From: Myxococcales bacterium
Lineage (GTDB): Bacteria > Myxococcota_A > Polyangia > Polyangiales > JAFGIB01
DNA: 49,657 nucleotides
Direction: 5' to 3'
Assembly (NCBI GenBank): GCA_029880325.1
Contig: JAOUOP010000059.1
Span: 1 to 49,657 of the forward strand
A program made the position numbers and the translations under genes. The notes below the pieces were generated by a model that saw nothing but the letters and a program-made list of their open reading frames with translations, had not been told where the DNA came from and did no database searches. Numbering within the stretch: the stretch's first letter is position 1; each line of letters begins with the position of its first letter. Positions 8,302 to 16,804 of this stretch are shown one piece after another.

Positions 8302-8919
8302 ATGATGCGCGCGATTCCGACCACCAACCCCCGTCGACGTCCCCGCCAAGCGCGGGCCCAGGCCACGGTCGACGCCATCGTGAAGGCCACGGCCCAAGTC
8401 CTGGTCGGCCTCGGCTACGACCGCGCCAGCACCAACCGCATCGCCCAGACCGCGGGCGTCAGTATCGGCTCGCTCTACCAGTACTTCCCGAGCAAGGAAG
8501 CCCTGGTCGCCAACCTGGTCGAGAGCCACCGCGAGCAAATGGACCAGGTTCTGCGCGAGCGGCTGGCGGGCCCGCGACCCGGGGGTCTCGAGGCGCGCGC
8601 CCGGCGCCTGACCGCGGCGCTGGTGGCGGCCTACCGCGTCGACCCCGAACTGCACCATGTGCTGTGCCAGGAAGTGCCGAAGGTCGGCAAGCTATGCGAG
8701 GTCTACGGCTTCGAACAGCGCCTGGCGAGCCTGTGCCGCGAATACCTCTTTAGCAGCAGCGAGACGCGCCCGGTCGATGTGGAGCGCGCCACCTTCCTGC
8801 TGGTCAACTCGGTCCCCAGCGTGATCCGCGCCCACATCCAGGCCGACACCGAGGGCGCGCACGACGAGGGGTTGATCGAAGAGATCACCGAGCTGATGGT
8901 GCGCTACTTGTCGGCCTGA
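8302..8919 (+). CDS. TetR/AcrR family transcriptional regulator
   Basis: The 205-residue protein has an N-terminal TetR helix-turn-helix (about residues 15-65; recognition region VSIGSLYQYFPSKEAL) and a variable C-terminal ligand/dimer domain. An AAGGCAGG ribosome binding site precedes ATG 8302. It lies 239 bp after the AstD-like gene on the same strand; that gap holds an imperfect stem (GGCGCTG at about 8120 with CAGCGCC at about 8157) that could terminate transcription or hold an operator. The likely role is repression of neighbouring aldehyde or ester metabolism genes, inferred only from position. Confidence 0.9.
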   Translation: MMRAIPTTNPRRRPRQARAQATVDAIVKATAQVLVGLGYDRASTNRIAQTAGVSIGSLYQYFPSKEALVANLVESHREQMDQVLRERLAGPRPGGLEARARRLTAALVAAYRVDPELHHVLCQEVPKVGKLCEVYGFEQRLASLCREYLFSSSETRPVDVERATFLLVNSVPSVIRAHIQADTEGAHDEGLIEEITELMVRYLSA

Positions 8920-8947
8920 GGTTCGCGCCTGCACATTCACTCTCCGT

Positions 8948-11900
8948 TCATCCCCCCCCTCCGGGCGCCAGCACCGCCACCATCTGCTCCGGCCGTTTCA
9001 CCCCGCGGTCGCGCAGCAGCTGCAGCGCGCGCTTGCATTCGACCTCGCCCTCGCGACCGCCCACCACGCAGCCCAGGCGGTAGCGCGCGCAGGCTGCGTG
9101 CAGCTGCATGTCGAAGGCTTCGAGCAGCGTGACCGCACGCCCGAAGTGCTGTCGCGCAAGCGCTGGCTGCCCGCGCATCTCGGCCACCGAGCCCTCGATG
9201 ACCAGGACCAGGCCCTCCGCCCACGGTGCCGGCACCTTGGCGATCTTGCGTGCAAAGGACACCACCCCGCGCAGAAGACGCGTGCGGCTGCGCGGCTGGG
9301 CATGGGCCGCCGCCAGGCCGCAGTGGGCCCTGAGCTGCATGACTTCGATGGCGATGACCTGCACATGCATCACCTGCGAACGCTGTAGCTCGCGCCAGCG
9401 CCGTTCGATGCGCGAAAGCCCCCGCGCACCGCGACCTTCGTAGAGGTCGATCAAGCAATCGGCCTGAAGCTGGTTCCAGTGCTGCAAGTGGAAGCCATTG
9501 TTGGGCCAGGCGCGTTTCTGCTGCGCCACGGCGGCGCGCGTCGGCGCCACCCGGTCGCGCGCCAGCTGCGGTAGCACGTGGTAGCCGGTCTGCAGGTCGG
9601 CGGCGGCGAAGCGGTCGTCGTTTTGTAGCGCCTCGCGCAGATGGGCGGCGCCCTTGCGACCGAGCGCGGGTAGGTCGCCGAGCCAATACTGCGCCGCGGC
9701 CTGGAAGACATGGCTGGTAACGATCTCCCAGGTGGCGCCGGTGCAGCGCTCGCGAAAGATGCGCTCGGCCTGCCGGCACAGCTCGAGCGCGTCGCGAAAG
9801 CCGCCCGCATGCCAGCGCGCCATGCCGTTGGCCATCAGTGAAAGTCCCTGCGCATGGGGGTCGCCGATGCGGTCAGCCATGTCGCGGGCCAGCTTCACCA
9901 CTTCGGCCGTGCGCTGCTGACTGCGGGTGCCCTCGGCCGCCAGGTAGGCGGCCTCCAGCGCCAGCGCGCGCACGACGCGGAAGGGTTCACCGGCCTCGAG
10001 CGCCAGCGCCAGATGCCGCGCCTGAAAGTCGCCGCCGAGCACGAAGTCGATCAGGCCGAGCCCGGAGGCGGCCGACCAACACACGTCGATGCGCATGAGC
10101 AGCTCAGCGGGCACCTCCTCGGCGCGGCGCTCCTCGAAGTGCAGACCGCGCAGGCGCAGGTTTGCCCGTCGCAGCACGAGCGAAGCCAGCGCGCGAGCCG
10201 GCGAGGCGGGCGCGGGCAGTCCCACGGCCTCGAGCACACGCGCAAGGCACTGCATGCCGCGTTCCAGATGCCCCGAGCGCAGGAAGTACTCGGCGGCCAA
10301 ACGCTGCAGTTCCAATGCGAGTTCCGGCCCCGCCCCGGCGCGCGCGCGCAGGAACGCCTCGGCGGCCTCGGCGCCCCGAGAATCGTTGGCCAGGGCGTCG
10401 CCCAATGCGTGCTCCAGGTGTGCGCGCTCGGCAGCGTCCGGCTCGCCGTGATCGAGCAGCCAACGATAGAGGCGGGCGGCGCGTGCGAAGGCCAGCGAGG
10501 CAATGGCCGCGGCCGCAGCCTCGCGCATGTGGCCCACCGCCCGCTCCATGTCGCCAGCGCGCGCATAGTGATCGCCGATGGACTCGCTCTCGGCGAATCC
10601 CGCCTGCTCCAGGGCGCGCGCCAGCTTCCCGTGAATGTCGCGCAGGGCGTCCCCATCGAGCTGGCCGACCACCGCATCGCGCACGCGCTGGTGAAAGCAA
10701 AGCACGTGATGCTCACCGCTGGCGCCGCGCGTCAGCAAAAGGCGCGCCGAGCGCAGCGCGCCCCAGAGGGTGCTGCTCTCGGGACCGAGCCCGGCGGCGC
10801 TCAGGGCCACGCTCGAGCGCAGGGGCCGCCCCGCCACCGCCACCACGCGCAGCAACTCGCGGGCGTTGCGCGACAGGGAGTCAATGCGATCTGTCACGGT
10901 GCGCTCGAGGGTGATCTGCACCTGTGGCGAAGACTCGGTGGCCTCGGGCTCGGACGAAAGCGAGCGCAGGAGTTCATTGACGAAAAGGGGACTGCCCTCC
11001 GCCTCGCGCTCGATGGCCCGAAGGCGCGCCTCATCCAGGGCTTCGAAGCGTGACTTCACCATGGCGCGCACCTCGCCCCGGGAGAGCGCGCCCAGGCGCA
11101 GCCGCCGCAGCTGAAGCTCCGGCACCCGCGTGAGTTCCTCGATGACGCGCCCGGGTTGATCGCGGTGGGTTGCCACCAGCAGCACCGGCGCGGCATCCGG
11201 CGGCGAAAGGGCGTGGGCCAGGAGCGCAGCGCCGTCGGTATCGCCCCACTGCAGATCATCGATGCAGAGCACCAGCGGCCGCTCGTCGGCGATGCGCCCC
11301 AGTAGCTCCTTGAAGGCAGCAAATCCGCGGCGACGCACTTCAATGGGATCGCGGACCTCGACGCGAGCGCGAACGCGGGCCATGACGCGTACCTTCAGCA
11401 TCACCGGAAACAGTCGCGCCAGCGCCGCCGCGTTGCGCGGGATCAGGCGAGCGGCTTCCACGTCGCGCAGGCTTCGCAGGTAGCGCACCAGGGAATCCAC
11501 CAGACTGTCGACCGCTTCGAAGGGCACCGACTCCTGCTCGTAGCAGCGTCCGCGCAAGACCACCGCTTCCTCGTCGGCATCGAGCGAGTGCATGAAGTGG
11601 CGTAGCAGGGCGCTCTTTCCGATGCCCGAGGGCCCCTCCACCAGCACCGCCACCGGAGCACCGTCGGCGGTGGCTTCGAAGGCCTCGCGCAGCACACCGA
11701 ACTCGCCGTCGCGCCCGATGAAGACCTCTTCGAACTCCGGCGCAGGCGTCCGTACGCGCAGCGAAGGCAAAAGGCTGGGCTGCAGCGTGGCCAAAACCTC
11801 CACGCCGTCGGGTCTGAGCGTCGGATCTCGCTCGAGCAGCTGCATACAGAGCCGCTCCAGATCCGGTGGAACCGCCGGCTCGATCAGCGACGGAAGCCGC

Positions 11901-12721
11901 GGCGTATCGATCTGCTTGCGCGCAATGATGTCGATGGAGCGCCCCTCGATGGGCAGCTTGCCCGTCAGCGCCTCGTAGAGCATCACGCCGAAGCTGTACC
12001 AATCGGAAGCTGGACCGGCGCCGGGCCCCGCCACCTGCTCGGGCGCCACGTAGGCGGGCGTCCCCATCAACTCGTCGTCAATGGTCTGACCTCGTGAGGC
12101 GTCGTCCTGGTCGACCACCATCCCGAAGTCGAGCAAAACCACCCTGCCCTCCGCCGTAACCATCACGTTGGAAGGCTTCAAGTCCTTGTGCAGCTTGCCC
12201 GCGTCGTGCAGCACCTGAACCCCAGTGGCCAGCTGTGCAAACGCATCGCGCAGCCCCACTTCGCCGTGAGGCCCGTGCAGCGCCACCCCCGTGGGGTTAC
12301 CCACGGGCTTGTCACCGCGACTGGGCGTTCCGAGCTTCACCGTAGAGACGGCGGGATCCCACTCCAGCGGATCGAGCCCCCGCAGGTAACTCATGAAGTC
12401 CTGTCCGTCGACATACTCCATGCTCAAAAACCAGGCAGCGTCGTCCTCACACAAAAGCTCGTGCAGCACCACGAGATTCTCGTGGCTCACGTCGACCAGC
12501 GAGCGAAACTCCTTCTTGAAGCGATAGAGACTCGTGACATCGTCACGCGCCAGGGTTTTCAGTGCGACCTTGGCACCCAGCTCGCGGTCATGCACCAAGT
12601 AGACGCAGCCCATGCCACCCTTGCCCAGCACGCGCACGAAGTCGAAGCGCTTGCTGTCTCTGAGTGAATCGGGCACCACTGGCGCGCGCCCCAAATCAGC
12701 CTGGTCATCGCCCTCAAACAC
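8948..12721 (-). CDS. Ser/Thr protein kinase fused to AAA ATPase and TPR-like region
   Basis: The product has about 1257 residues. Residues 26-290 are a Hanks-type kinase: glycine loop GKGGMG, Lys55 in VALK, catalytic HKDLKPSN (Lys in place of the usual Arg of HRD) near 180, DFG near 199 and GTPAYVAPEQ. An AAA/STAND-type ATPase follows (GRDGEF start, Walker A GPSGIGKS near 365, Walker B CIDDLQWGD near 486). The C-terminal half is alpha-helical, Ala/Leu/Arg-rich, TPR-like. This PknK-like layout usually signals through protein-protein contacts. GTG 12721 is the first usable start after the CRP-type palindrome; no ribosome binding site is clear, so the N-terminus is uncertain. Confidence 0.88.
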   Translation of the reverse strand: MFEGDDQADLGRAPVVPDSLRDSKRFDFVRVLGKGGMGCVYLVHDRELGAKVALKTLARDDVTSLYRFKKEFRSLVDVSHENLVVLHELLCEDDAAWFLSMEYVDGQDFMSYLRGLDPLEWDPAVSTVKLGTPSRGDKPVGNPTGVALHGPHGEVGLRDAFAQLATGVQVLHDAGKLHKDLKPSNVMVTAEGRVVLLDFGMVVDQDDASRGQTIDDELMGTPAYVAPEQVAGPGAGPASDWYSFGVMLYEALTGKLPIEGRSIDIIARKQIDTPRLPSLIEPAVPPDLERLCMQLLERDPTLRPDGVEVLATLQPSLLPSLRVRTPAPEFEEVFIGRDGEFGVLREAFEATADGAPVAVLVEGPSGIGKSALLRHFMHSLDADEEAVVLRGRCYEQESVPFEAVDSLVDSLVRYLRSLRDVEAARLIPRNAAALARLFPVMLKVRVMARVRARVEVRDPIEVRRRGFAAFKELLGRIADERPLVLCIDDLQWGDTDGAALLAHALSPPDAAPVLLVATHRDQPGRVIEELTRVPELQLRRLRLGALSRGEVRAMVKSRFEALDEARLRAIEREAEGSPLFVNELLRSLSSEPEATESSPQVQITLERTVTDRIDSLSRNARELLRVVAVAGRPLRSSVALSAAGLGPESSTLWGALRSARLLLTRGASGEHHVLCFHQRVRDAVVGQLDGDALRDIHGKLARALEQAGFAESESIGDHYARAGDMERAVGHMREAAAAAIASLAFARAARLYRWLLDHGEPDAAERAHLEHALGDALANDSRGAEAAEAFLRARAGAGPELALELQRLAAEYFLRSGHLERGMQCLARVLEAVGLPAPASPARALASLVLRRANLRLRGLHFEERRAEEVPAELLMRIDVCWSAASGLGLIDFVLGGDFQARHLALALEAGEPFRVVRALALEAAYLAAEGTRSQQRTAEVVKLARDMADRIGDPHAQGLSLMANGMARWHAGGFRDALELCRQAERIFRERCTGATWEIVTSHVFQAAAQYWLGDLPALGRKGAAHLREALQNDDRFAAADLQTGYHVLPQLARDRVAPTRAAVAQQKRAWPNNGFHLQHWNQLQADCLIDLYEGRGARGLSRIERRWRELQRSQVMHVQVIAIEVMQLRAHCGLAAAHAQPRSRTRLLRGVVSFARKIAKVPAPWAEGLVLVIEGSVAEMRGQPALARQHFGRAVTLLEAFDMQLHAACARYRLGCVVGGREGEVECKRALQLLRDRGVKRPEQMVAVLAPGGGG

Positions 12722-13050
12722 TTCGAACCCGGCGCATGACGGTGGCGAGCCCCGCCGACCGTCCGGTGCGATCCTAACCCGGATTTTTGAAATACGCTCG
12801 CAGTCAAAACGGACTTTGTGATTCAATTCACAGATAGCTTGATCGGGTGGTAGGAGCGCAGGGCACACGCGGGCAGAGTGAAGTTCCGTGCTCTGCGACG
12901 GCAGCTCCGCAACGCTTGCGCTCGAGACGGCCACAGAGTCCCGTAGTTTCAAGGACTTGCGGCGACAGCCAGGCGCGGCGCATGGCACGCCGAAAACGGG
13001 CAACGGCCCGGCCGTGGCGGCTCGGCAGCGGGAGCGCGCCGATTGGGGTC
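12722..13050. other. Intergenic upstream of the kinase-AAA gene
   Basis: This 329-bp gap separates the kinase start from the end of the alpha/beta-hydrolase gene, both on the minus strand. Apart from the CRP-type palindrome at 12817-12832 and a slightly AT-richer stretch at 12780-12840, I see no gene or repeat. Confidence 0.5.
12817..12832. promoter_or_regulatory. Perfect CRP-type palindrome TGTGA-N6-TCACA
   Basis: TGTGATTCAATTCACA is an exact match to the CRP half-site consensus with six-base spacing. It lies in an AT-rich pocket about 96 bp upstream of the proposed start of the kinase-AAA gene, a normal position for activation. A CRP/FNR-family regulator would be the natural ligand; none is encoded in this window. 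Confidence 0.5.
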
Positions 13051-14010
13051 TCAGGTCTCCCGGTTGCGACCCGCACCTGGCCGCCCGCGTCCCCGGCCGC
13101 GCAGCCCCCGTGCGATGCGGTCCATGGGCGACACCGCCACCACGTCTGACGCCGGGCGCAGCGTCGCACGTGGAAGCTCGGCGGCGTCGAGGAAAGCCCG
13201 AAGCGCCTCAACAAAGGCTTCGGGTTGCTGCTGGTGCAGGTAGTGACCGGCCCCGGGAAAGGTCACCAACTCGACTCCCTCGGTCGCTGCGACCAGCGCG
13301 TCGCCATGCTTGTGCGGGATCAAGGCATCGACTTCACCCCAGAAGACACGAATGGGCGGAAGCTCGTCGACCTCGTGCGCGCGTTGCAACAGCATCCGAT
13401 ACTGACCACGGAAGTTGATGACGCTCCGCACGGCTCGAGAAAATGCCCGGGCCGTGCCCGGTTGCTCGTTCATCTTGGCCAGCGTCTCGAGGTCGGCCGC
13501 GGAACCGTGCAGACGAGAACCACCGATCGCCCGACGCGTACCGAAGGCCATGAAAGGCTGACCAAAGTGCTCCACCATGAAGGGAAAGGTCGCGAGCCTG
13601 AGCCAGAAGCCGACATCCCGGCCGAGACCGCCGGAGGCCACCAGCGCAATCCGGCGCAGCCTCTCCGGGCACTCCAGCAGCAGCATCTGGGCCACACCAC
13701 CGCCGAATGAATGCCCGACGACGTCGACCGATGTGAGCCCCATCGCTTCCAGCCAGCGCGCCATGATGTGGGCCTGCCACTCCAGGGTGTAGCTCACGTC
13801 GGCTCGCGTGGACAACCCGCTACCTGGCAGGTCGGGGGTGAGCACTCGACGGTCGGTGGCGAGCAGCGGTGCCACGCTGCGCCACGTCAAGTGCGAATCG
13901 GCAAGCCCATGCAGCAGAACGACAGCGGTTTTGCCCTCGTCCGCGAGATCTGGCTCGAACTGTGCCCAATGCAACTTCACGCCGTCGATATCGCAGTTGC
14001 AGTAGGACAT
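13051..14010 (-). CDS. Alpha/beta-hydrolase
   Basis: The 319-residue protein has a complete alpha/beta-hydrolase fold: VLLHGLADS oxyanion motif, nucleophile Ser101 in VVGHSFGGG, Asp in FWGEVDALIP and His in GAGHYLHQ. Closest in pattern are MhpC/haloperoxidase-like esterases. ATG 14010 is placed eight bases after AGGTGG; the start at 14016 is too close to it. The last ~30 residues are Arg/Gly-rich (GLRGRGRGRPG) and outside the fold, either a nucleic-acid- or membrane-binding tail or read-through into unrelated sequence. It is divergent from the desaturase gene. Confidence 0.88.
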   Translation of the reverse strand: MSYCNCDIDGVKLHWAQFEPDLADEGKTAVVLLHGLADSHLTWRSVAPLLATDRRVLTPDLPGSGLSTRADVSYTLEWQAHIMARWLEAMGLTSVDVVGHSFGGGVAQMLLLECPERLRRIALVASGGLGRDVGFWLRLATFPFMVEHFGQPFMAFGTRRAIGGSRLHGSAADLETLAKMNEQPGTARAFSRAVRSVINFRGQYRMLLQRAHEVDELPPIRVFWGEVDALIPHKHGDALVAATEGVELVTFPGAGHYLHQQQPEAFVEALRAFLDAAELPRATLRPASDVVAVSPMDRIARGLRGRGRGRPGAGRNRET

Positions 14011-14251
14011 GGACATGACCACCTATGAAATCGCCGTAACTTCGGGGGTTTCCCGAGCCCTAAGGGCCCGCGCAGCACGGCGGACGTAGGCAGTGCACGG
14101 GACCTGCGCAACGCTGTCGCTTTGCCATCGGGCCCACGCCAACCACGAGTTTCCGGGGTGCGAGGGCACGTGCTCCGGCGCAGACGATCGAATTGCTCGT
14201 CGCGTCCGAGACCGATCTGGCCGCTCAGACGTCTTACTCCACAGAGGTTTT

Positions 14252-15358
14252 ATGATCGCCCATCGAATTCCGTATTACGCGGCAGAACTCAAAGCCGCCC
14301 TGCCCCCTCGAGTCTTCGCACCGTCCAGGTCGCGTCTCATCTGGCTCCCGGTGCACCTCACGGTCATCGCACTGTCGGCAATCCTTATCTCTCAGAACGC
14401 TGTGTCCTGGGTCGTTGCAAGCCTTCTCTCCCTTGTCATCGGCGCTTCTTTCGCGGGCTTGACATTCCTCGCACACGAGACGCTGCATGGCGCCATCGTT
14501 CGCAGTTCGCGCCTGCGCTACGCCCTCGGGATGCTCTTGCTGCTGCCCTTCGTGCTGTCACCACGGCTCTGGATCGCCTGGCACAACCGCGTTCATCACG
14601 GAAACGCAAACCGCCCTGGCGTGGACCCGGACGCCAATCCGACGCTGGCGGAGTACCGAGCCAGCCGCCGCATACGCTTGATCACCGACCACTTCGCCCT
14701 CGGCCGACGCAGCTGGACCGGCATCTTCGGCCTCTTCCTGGGGTTTTCGGTTCAGAGCGCCCACATGCTCTACTGCGCACACCGCCGGGGCATTCTCTCC
14801 GCGCGCGCACGGCGCATGGCGATGGCCGAGACAGCCGCGGGAATCGCGCTGTGGACTGCGCTTGCCATCGCGGTGGGCTTTCCCGCCTTCGTATTTGTGT
14901 TCGTGGTTCCGTTGATCGTGGCGAACACGATCGTGATGGCCTTCATCATGACCAACCATAGCTTGAGCCCGCTCACCGACGTCAACGACCCGCTCTTGAA
15001 CAGCCTCAGCGTCACCGCGCCGCGCTGGGTCGAATGGCTGACGCTTCACTTCGGCTACCACGTGGAGCATCACCTGCTGCCGTCGGTGAGTTCGCGTCAC
15101 GGACGACGGGTGCGTGAGGTCCTGCGCAGGCGCTGGCCGGAACGCTACCAATCGATGTCGCTGCTTCACGCGCTTCGCAGTCTGCATTGCACGGCACGTG
15201 TGTATGAGGAGCCAGCCACGCTGCTCGATCCCCGGACCGGCCACAGGTACGCGGCGCTCTTGCCCCTGCAGGCGGTCACCCCCACCCCGCCGCGGACCAT
15301 ATCGGCCTCCCACCGCGCGGGCGCATGCCCGAGATTTAACACGACTGTGTCGGGGTAG
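14252..15358 (+). CDS. Fatty-acid desaturase; 3' end built from repeat R3
   Basis: The 368-residue membrane di-iron desaturase/hydroxylase has three histidine boxes: HETLH at 75, HNRVHH at 111 and HVEHH at 270. Hydrophobic segments lie at about 35-70, 90-110 and 190-245. ATG 14252 follows AGAGG at good spacing. It probably introduces a double bond into membrane fatty acids; regiospecificity is unknown. The last eight codons (RFNTTVSG, stop) lie mainly in the left terminus of element R3, so the original C-terminus was probably replaced. The catalytic domain is intact. Confidence 0.87.
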   Translation: MIAHRIPYYAAELKAALPPRVFAPSRSRLIWLPVHLTVIALSAILISQNAVSWVVASLLSLVIGASFAGLTFLAHETLHGAIVRSSRLRYALGMLLLLPFVLSPRLWIAWHNRVHHGNANRPGVDPDANPTLAEYRASRRIRLITDHFALGRRSWTGIFGLFLGFSVQSAHMLYCAHRRGILSARARRMAMAETAAGIALWTALAIAVGFPAFVFVFVVPLIVANTIVMAFIMTNHSLSPLTDVNDPLLNSLSVTAPRWVEWLTLHFGYHVEHHLLPSVSSRHGRRVREVLRRRWPERYQSMSLLHALRSLHCTARVYEEPATLLDPRTGHRYAALLPLQAVTPTPPRTISASHRAGACPRFNTTVSG

Positions 15359-15497
15359 CGGCGGCCCTCGCTTGTTCAGGGGATTTGTAGGCTTCGTGGG
15401 CCGTCTCGAAAGAGCCCCACCCTGCCGTCGACGTCCGCCAAACCCTACAAATCCCCTGCCCGGCGCGATCTTCCTCCGCTACCCTGACACAGTAGTG
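15340..15497. mobile_element. R3 fold-back element flanked by TTAA
   Basis: CACGACTGTGTCGGGGTAGCGG at 15340 and the reverse complement of the right end (CACTACTGTGTCAGGGTAGCGG) form 22-bp terminal inverted repeats with two mismatches. Similarity continues inward through CAGGGGATTTGTAGG on both arms, so most of the 158 bp folds back on itself. TTAA flanks both ends (15336-15339, 15498-15501), consistent with a 4-bp target duplication. No coding capacity. The left end supplies the stop of the desaturase gene, and the right TTAA gives the stop of the decayed gene on the other strand. Confidence 0.8.
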
Positions 15498-15752
15498 TTA
15501 ATCCGGCTCAACGCCCCCCTCGAAGGTCTCGCAGCCGGGGCAGCACGGGCGGCAGGACTCTTCGCTCGCAGCTCAGGCGCATAGACAATGAATGAAGGCA
15601 TCGCCGCTACAGCTGCAGTAGTCGGCACTGCGAAACGCCGTGAAACATTGGCTGCTGCCCAGCACCTGCATGGCGCTCCCGATGCCATCGGCGTCACCCC
15701 GGTGGCGGAAAAACGGCGTCGAGGTCGTGCTCGAGTTGCGGCCGTGGAATGG
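15498..15752 (-). pseudogene. Cys-rich protein remnant with internal TGA
   Basis: The minus-strand frame, open upstream to a TAG at 15755-15753, reads a Cys-rich segment (SQCFTAFRSADYCSCSGD, then FIHCLCA), a TGA at 15575-15573, and continues in frame with SCRPCCPGCETFEGG before a TAA in the R3-flanking TTAA. Cys density and the DYCSCSGD pattern resemble the Cys-rich lipoproteins elsewhere in the window. No signal peptide or start remains. I read it as the 3' end of a dead gene; a selenocysteine codon is not supported. Confidence 0.4.
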
Positions 15753-15786
15753 CTACCACCTGGCGCTGCGCGGCCCCCACGCATGG

Positions 15787-15792
15787 TACCCT
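15787..15792 (+). promoter_or_regulatory. -10-like TACCCT, 7 nt before start codon
   Basis: TACCCT, seven bases, then ATG 15800, with no ribosome binding site. Same leaderless-type arrangement as at 6539, 17325, 26979 and 31560. Confidence 0.4.
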
Positions 15793-15799
15793 CGGCGCC

Positions 15800-16624
15800 A
15801 TGGACGCTCGAATCGCGATTCGGGAAGCGGACGGGAGCTTCACCCGTAGTGACCCGGGCGTGCGTCCGATCTACAGCATCACCAAGACCTTCGTGGCGGC
15901 CACGGTCCTTCGCCTCGGCATCGAGCTGAAGCGGCCCATGTCGGATTGGATGGGCGCCGACTGGGTGCCGCGCGGCGCCGAGATTCGCGTGCAGCACCTG
16001 CTGAACCACACAGGCGGTCTGCGCGACTACGGAGCCCTACCCGAGTATCGGCGGGCCGTGGAGGCATGTGAGTCGCCCTGGAGCGACGACCGCTTTGCGG
16101 ACGCCACCCTGCGCCAACCACTTCTCTTCGAACCCGGCGCGGCCTTCGCTTATTCGAACCCCGGCTACTGGCTGCTGACGCAGATCATCGAGCGCGAAAC
16201 GGATGCGCCCTTCGACGACGCACTTCAACGCCTTGTCCTCGATCCCCTCGAGCTGACGCAAACGCGCGTGGTACGCGGGCCGGTGGAGAGTGATCTGCCG
16301 GCCTATGACGCCGGCTGGGTCTGGCATCGATTGATCGTGGCAAGCGCCCGGGACACGGCGACCTTCATGGCCTCTGCCCTGGTGGACCCGTTGCGCGCTG
16401 GAAGCACGCCCGTAACCCCGGCCGTCGCCGACCCCCTGTGGCCCGATCCGCACTATGGCCTGGGCTTGATGATCGACCGCGATCGCTACGGGCACAACGG
16501 CGGCGGCCCCGGCTGTACCACCAGCTGCTTCCACTTTCCCGGCACGGGGCGAACCTGCTGCGTGCTTGCCTACGGTGCCTCGAAAGACGCGGTGATGGCC
16601 CAGGTCATCGACTTGGGCAGCTGA
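15800..16624 (+). CDS. Serine hydrolase (beta-lactamase / class C-like fold)
   Basis: The 274-residue protein has the three motifs of the serine beta-lactamase-like superfamily: Ser26-Ile-Thr-Lys29 (SxxK), Tyr118-Ser-Asn120 (YxN) and His232-Asn-Gly (equivalent of KTG). The motif LLNHTGGLRDY is typical of this family. It is shorter than usual (about 350), mostly at the N-terminus, and no signal peptide is present, so it may act in the cytoplasm as an esterase or peptidase. An earlier in-frame ATG at 15749 adds low-complexity residues only. Upstream is a decayed Cys-rich gene. Confidence 0.8.
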   Translation: MDARIAIREADGSFTRSDPGVRPIYSITKTFVAATVLRLGIELKRPMSDWMGADWVPRGAEIRVQHLLNHTGGLRDYGALPEYRRAVEACESPWSDDRFADATLRQPLLFEPGAAFAYSNPGYWLLTQIIERETDAPFDDALQRLVLDPLELTQTRVVRGPVESDLPAYDAGWVWHRLIVASARDTATFMASALVDPLRAGSTPVTPAVADPLWPDPHYGLGLMIDRDRYGHNGGGPGCTTSCFHFPGTGRTCCVLAYGASKDAVMAQVIDLGS

Positions 16625-16804
16625 GCGAGTCGGTGTGGAGACACAGATCGGCGCGGCGATGCGAGCCAAGTCTCCCCGTTCGGCGTCAACTCGCAGCCCG
16701 TTTGGTGCGATGCAGGAAGGGTGCCCCCCCCCCTTCGAGGAGCGCACAAAGGTCTGAAAAGCGCTGAACAGGCGAGGGCTGCCTGAAACTGTCAACGTCG
16801 AGGT
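16625..16804. other. Short convergent intergenic
   Basis: This 180-bp gap between convergent genes contains a run of ten C (about 16724-16733), possibly slippage-prone, and no recognisable terminator. The lipoprotein stop codon lies in a CTAG at 16804-16807. Confidence 0.4.

Noticed and set aside
9854..11053. Plus-strand 399-codon frame inside the kinase-AAA gene
   Set aside because: Antisense shadow with Gln/Arg/Ala/His bias and no recognisable fold.
12722..13003. N-terminal extension of the kinase-AAA protein to 13003
   Set aside because: The extra 94 residues have no domain and would place the CRP-type palindrome and AT-rich promoter region inside the gene.
15573..15575. Possible selenocysteine codon in the Cys-rich remnant
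   Set aside because: No start, no convincing SECIS hairpin directly after it, and the frame lies in a decayed region bounded by a MITE-like element.
16724..16733. Run of ten C as a phase-variation tract
   Set aside because: It lies between convergent genes, outside any coding frame or recognisable promoter.
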